Assembly: GCF_905220705.1 (NCBI RefSeq)
Contig: NZ_CAJNAT010000011.1
Span: 1-64,000, forward strand
Direction: 5' to 3'
Length of the DNA stretch: 64,000 bases
Source: Paraburkholderia domus
GTDB taxonomy: Bacteria > Pseudomonadota > Gammaproteobacteria > Burkholderiales > Burkholderiaceae
Below, piece by piece: positions 61,545-64,000 of this stretch. The notes under the pieces are model-generated. The model searched no databases and was not told the origin of the DNA. It was given only the letters and a program-made list of their open reading frames with translations. Both the position numbers and the translations under genes were made by a program. The first letter of the stretch is position 1, and every line of letters begins with the position of its first letter.

Positions 61545-61799
61545 ATGGTTGCCGTCGAAAAGACCTTGCACTGGGCAGTCGACAAATGGCTCGCGCCGAC
61601 GCCGTCCATGCCCGCACGTGTCGTGCGGTTTTGCCACAGCGCGTCGCAGCATCAGCGCTACGTTTGCGTCGAAGCACTTCGGCCAGGCGGCTTGCTGTCG
61701 ATCTTCTTCTTTCGTCATGACGACGGCTCGTGGAACGTGTTCCCGCCGCAAGCCGAGCGGCCCGCCATGAACGGCCATCGTCACGTGGCAGCTTGCTAG
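61545..61799 (+). CDS. Small hypothetical protein downstream of the LRAT-type gene
   Basis: 84 residues from ATG at 61545 with AAGGAG upstream. No signal peptide, mixed composition with an FFFRHDDGSWNVFPP stretch. Function unknown; 46 bp after the LRAT gene on the same strand, so probably in its sigma-54 transcript. Its last bases overlap the LysR gene end on the other strand by 4 bp. Confidence 0.6.
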   Translation: MVAVEKTLHWAVDKWLAPTPSMPARVVRFCHSASQHQRYVCVEALRPGGLLSIFFFRHDDGSWNVFPPQAERPAMNGHRHVAAC

Positions 61800-62674
61800 C
61801 CGGGGGTGGGCGAAGCCGCTTCCTTGACGATCCACTGACTGAACAGCAGCATCGCCGGTGTCATCGGTTTGCCCTTCAACCATGTCAGCCAGTAGCTGCC
61901 GGCATGCACTTCCACCTCGAACGGGCGCACCAGCCGCCCCGTGTTGATCTCGCGATCGAACATCAGCGCCGGCGCGAGCGCGATACCCGCACCCTGCATG
62001 GCGGCTTCCACCATGAGCCGCGACGAATCGAACACCGGTCCGCGAATCGGCCGCGGTGGAATGCCGGCTGCCGCGAACCAGTTCATCCAGTCGTCGACAC
62101 GATAGGAGCGCAGCAAGGTCTCGTTAGCGAGATCCGTCGGATCGGACAGACGCCTCGCGATCTCAGGCGTACACAGAATCGCGAGCGGCGCATCGAGCAG
62201 CCGGGTGGCGAGCGAACCTGGCCAGGTGCCGTCGCCGAAACGAATGGCGAAGTCGAGACCTTCGGTGGCGAGATCGACCCGATTGTTGTTGGTCAGCAGC
62301 CGCAGTTCGACAAACGGATGCGCGTCGCGAAACGACTTGAGCCGGGGCATCAGCCAGCCTACCGCGAAAGTACCTACCACGCCGACCGTCAGCACCTCGT
62401 GAAAGTGGCCCCCTTCGAACTGCTTGAGCACGGCCTCGATGCGATCGAACGCATCCGTGAGGACCGGGCGTAGCGCGAGGCCCTCGTCCGTCATGGCCAG
62501 TCCGCGAGGCAGACGTTTGAAGAGCGCGGTGCCTAGCCGTTCCTCCAGCGTTCTGACCTGCTGGCTCACCGCTGCCTGGGTGACATTCAATTCGAGCGCG
62601 GCGCGCGTAAAGCTCAGATGTCGCGCGGACGATTCGAAGGCGCGCAGCGCATTCAACGGGAGATACGGTCTCAT
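61796..62674 (-). CDS. LysR-family regulator (AmpR/PenR-like)
   Basis: 292 residues with an amino-terminal winged helix (LPLNALRAFESSARHLSFTRAA, then LNVTQAAVSQQVRTLEERLG) and a substrate-binding effector domain. The opening PLNALRAFE is typical of the GcvA/AmpR branch. Divergent from the class A beta-lactamase gene 99 bp away, the classic AmpR/PenR arrangement for induction by cell-wall fragments. Confidence 0.85.
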   Translation of the reverse strand: MRPYLPLNALRAFESSARHLSFTRAALELNVTQAAVSQQVRTLEERLGTALFKRLPRGLAMTDEGLALRPVLTDAFDRIEAVLKQFEGGHFHEVLTVGVVGTFAVGWLMPRLKSFRDAHPFVELRLLTNNNRVDLATEGLDFAIRFGDGTWPGSLATRLLDAPLAILCTPEIARRLSDPTDLANETLLRSYRVDDWMNWFAAAGIPPRPIRGPVFDSSRLMVEAAMQGAGIALAPALMFDREINTGRLVRPFEVEVHAGSYWLTWLKGKPMTPAMLLFSQWIVKEAASPTPG

Positions 62675-62683
62675 GGCGAAGGC

Positions 62684-62714
62684 ATAAGATTTTCTTGGGG
62701 ATCGACTAACTTAT
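62684..62714. promoter_or_regulatory. Inverted repeat in the regulator/beta-lactamase gap
   Basis: ATAAG (62684-62688) and CTTAT (62710-62714) are perfect arms about 21 bp apart in the 99-bp divergent region. Possible LysR binding site, positioned to control both genes. Confidence 0.4.
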
Positions 62715-62773
62715 CATCGTTTGCCAGCGGGCGCAGGAAAACCGATAGTTGCGGCTTCACATAAGGAGCGGCG

Positions 62774-63709
62774 ATGATTACAAGACGGAAATTCGCGGGC
62801 GCGATGCTCGGCGTTTCGATAGCTGGGGTTGCGGTTGGGAGTGGCGGCGCGTTCGGGAAAGTGGTGAAGGCGGGTGCTGCAAGGCAGGGCGGCGGCGTGG
62901 CCAGGGCGGACGCGATCCGTCAACGGCTCGCGCAGATCGAAGTGGAAAGCGGTGGGCGGCTCGGTGTGTCGATCGTCGACACGATGTCCGGCTTGCATGC
63001 CGGTTTGCGGACGGATGAGCGTTTTCCGATGTGCAGCACGTTCAAACTGCTGGCGGCGGGTTTTGTGCTGACGCGTGTGGACCACGGACAAGAGGATCTG
63101 GAGCGGCGGATCGTGTTTTCCAAAAGCGATCTTGTGCCGTACTCGCCGGCGACCAGCCAGCACACCCGCGAACGCACCGGCGAAGCAGGGATGAGTGTCG
63201 CCGACGTGTGCAAGGCGGCTATTACGCTCAGCGACAACACTGCGGCCAATCTTCTGCTGGCTAGCTTTGGCGGCCCCGCCGCGTTGACCGCGTTCGCGCG
63301 CAGCATCGGCGATGGCATCACGCGTCTGGACCGCAACGAGCCGACGCTGAACGAAGCAACGCCCGGCGATCCGCGCGACACCACCACGCCCAACGCGATG
63401 CTCGGCAATCTGCGCGAGCTGCTGCTGGGCGAGCGGTTGTCTTCGTCATCGCGTGCGCAACTGCTGGCCTGGCTCGCCGCCAATCAGACCGGCGGCGAAC
63501 GGATTCGCGCGAAGCTGCCGAAGGATTGGGGTGTCGGCGATAAAACCGGCACGGGCGATCACGGTACGGCAAACGACATCGCGATTCTTTGGCCGCCGGG
63601 ACGCGGGCCGATTCTCGTGACTGTCTATCTCACGGAGACGAGCGGCGATGCGGCGCGCTGCAATGCGGCGATTGCTAATGTCGGCGCGCTGGTGGTGGCG
63701 TCCGTCTGA
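62774..63709 (+). CDS. Class A beta-lactamase (Pen-like), Tat-exported
   Basis: 311 residues. Twin-arginine start (TRRKF) followed by a hydrophobic stretch, then the enzyme with all class A elements: S88-T-F-K (CSTFK), S153-D-N, E in EPTLNEA (the general base region) and DKTGTG. A Cys precedes the active-site Ser as in Burkholderia PenA. AAGGAG at 62763. Regulated, by inference, by the divergent LysR gene. Confidence 0.92.
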   Translation: MITRRKFAGAMLGVSIAGVAVGSGGAFGKVVKAGAARQGGGVARADAIRQRLAQIEVESGGRLGVSIVDTMSGLHAGLRTDERFPMCSTFKLLAAGFVLTRVDHGQEDLERRIVFSKSDLVPYSPATSQHTRERTGEAGMSVADVCKAAITLSDNTAANLLLASFGGPAALTAFARSIGDGITRLDRNEPTLNEATPGDPRDTTTPNAMLGNLRELLLGERLSSSSRAQLLAWLAANQTGGERIRAKLPKDWGVGDKTGTGDHGTANDIAILWPPGRGPILVTVYLTETSGDAARCNAAIANVGALVVASV

Positions 63710-63742
63710 TGGTGTAGGGCCTGCTCAGTGTGTCCTCGTCAC

Positions 63743-64000
63743 TCATTGCATCATCTCCGGCGGCAACGGTGGAAGCGCCGGCACCGATCCAGCTTTACCG
63801 ACGACGCCTGAAGCAAGCCCCTGTGCGACAAAAATCCGCTCAGGCATCCTGAAGCCGCGCAGCTTCAGCAGGTCGAGCGGTCCGGCACCGACCTGCGTGC
63901 GCAGCACGTAGCGCAGGGGGGCGGCATCCGGCTGATCCCACGTCAGTTGGTAACGGGTGCTGTCGAGCGGCTTGACCTGAGCTTTCGCGAGCAGCCGGAG
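63743..64000 (-). CDS. 3' end of a gene, possibly the TssM/IcmF T6SS protein
   Basis: 86 codons open to the right edge. The stretch TRYQLTWDQPDAAPLRYVLR, and then GAGPLDLLKLRGFRMPERIF, recall the carboxy-terminal domain of TssM/IcmF, the inner-membrane T6SS subunit. The gene ends with a Pro-rich tail before TGA at 63743-63745. The identification is from memory of the family pattern and is tentative, but it would place a T6SS core locus at this edge of the window. Confidence 0.45.
   Translation of the reverse strand, partial: LRLLAKAQVKPLDSTRYQLTWDQPDAAPLRYVLRTQVGAGPLDLLKLRGFRMPERIFVAQGLASGVVGKAGSVPALPPLPPEMMQ

Overview
The window looks like the chromosome of a Burkholderiaceae bacterium, most likely Paraburkholderia. 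The coding style is GC-rich, and it carries a large-form isocitrate lyase, a Tat-exported class A beta-lactamase with a divergent LysR regulator, DUF3309/DUF3303 proteins and Burkholderia-type type VI secretion (T6SS) accessory genes. No rRNA, tRNA or CRISPR array was seen. Names rest on motif and family recognition by eye, without database searches.

Layout. (1) 0.1-8.5 kb is a T6SS cargo island. PAAR-metallopeptidase genes alternate with exported putative immunity genes in tandem 2,111-bp units. Copy 1 has lost its 5' end, copy 2 is intact, copy 3 is broken by a 271-bp deletion and copy 4 is a PAAR-only stub followed by two membrane-protein genes and a TnpB relic. (2) 8.6-15 kb holds two tail-to-tail phosphopantetheinyl-transferase-like genes, a Fur-type site, an MFS transporter, an Lrp/LysE regulator-exporter pair and several very small genes. 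(3) 15.2-35.4 kb is a Wzx/Wzy-type exopolysaccharide locus (yjbH, lipoprotein, WcaJ-like initiator, Wza/Wzb/Wzc set, WecB/WecC, flippase, polymerase, glycosyltransferases, secreted lyase). Its two transcription units each start with a sigma-54 promoter preceded by GTTACG repeats. (4) 35.5-38 kb has a drug-type MFS pump and small genes.

(5) 38.5-61.8 kb is the most interesting region. Five small genes encode proteins with the same 26-residue double-glycine leader. Around them lie a complete export machine (TolC-like outer membrane protein, HlyD adaptor, C39-peptidase ABC transporter with two cyclic-nucleotide-type domains, cytoplasmic PpiC-like protein) and a full threonine-phosphorylation module (membrane Ser/Thr kinase, double-FHA membrane protein, PP2C phosphatase). 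There is also an exported caspase-SUMF1 fusion, two DUF4399 proteins, an LRAT/NC-type protein and a sigma-54 activator. Sigma-54 promoters precede three of the peptide transcription units and the LRAT-type gene, and the activator gene is in the exporter operon. I infer one dedicated, phospho-regulated, sigma-54-controlled secretion system for leader-GG proteins. An isocitrate lyase gene with its own operator and terminator sits inside it. (6) 61.8-64 kb has a LysR/beta-lactamase pair and the 3' end of a gene resembling the C-terminus of TssM/IcmF.
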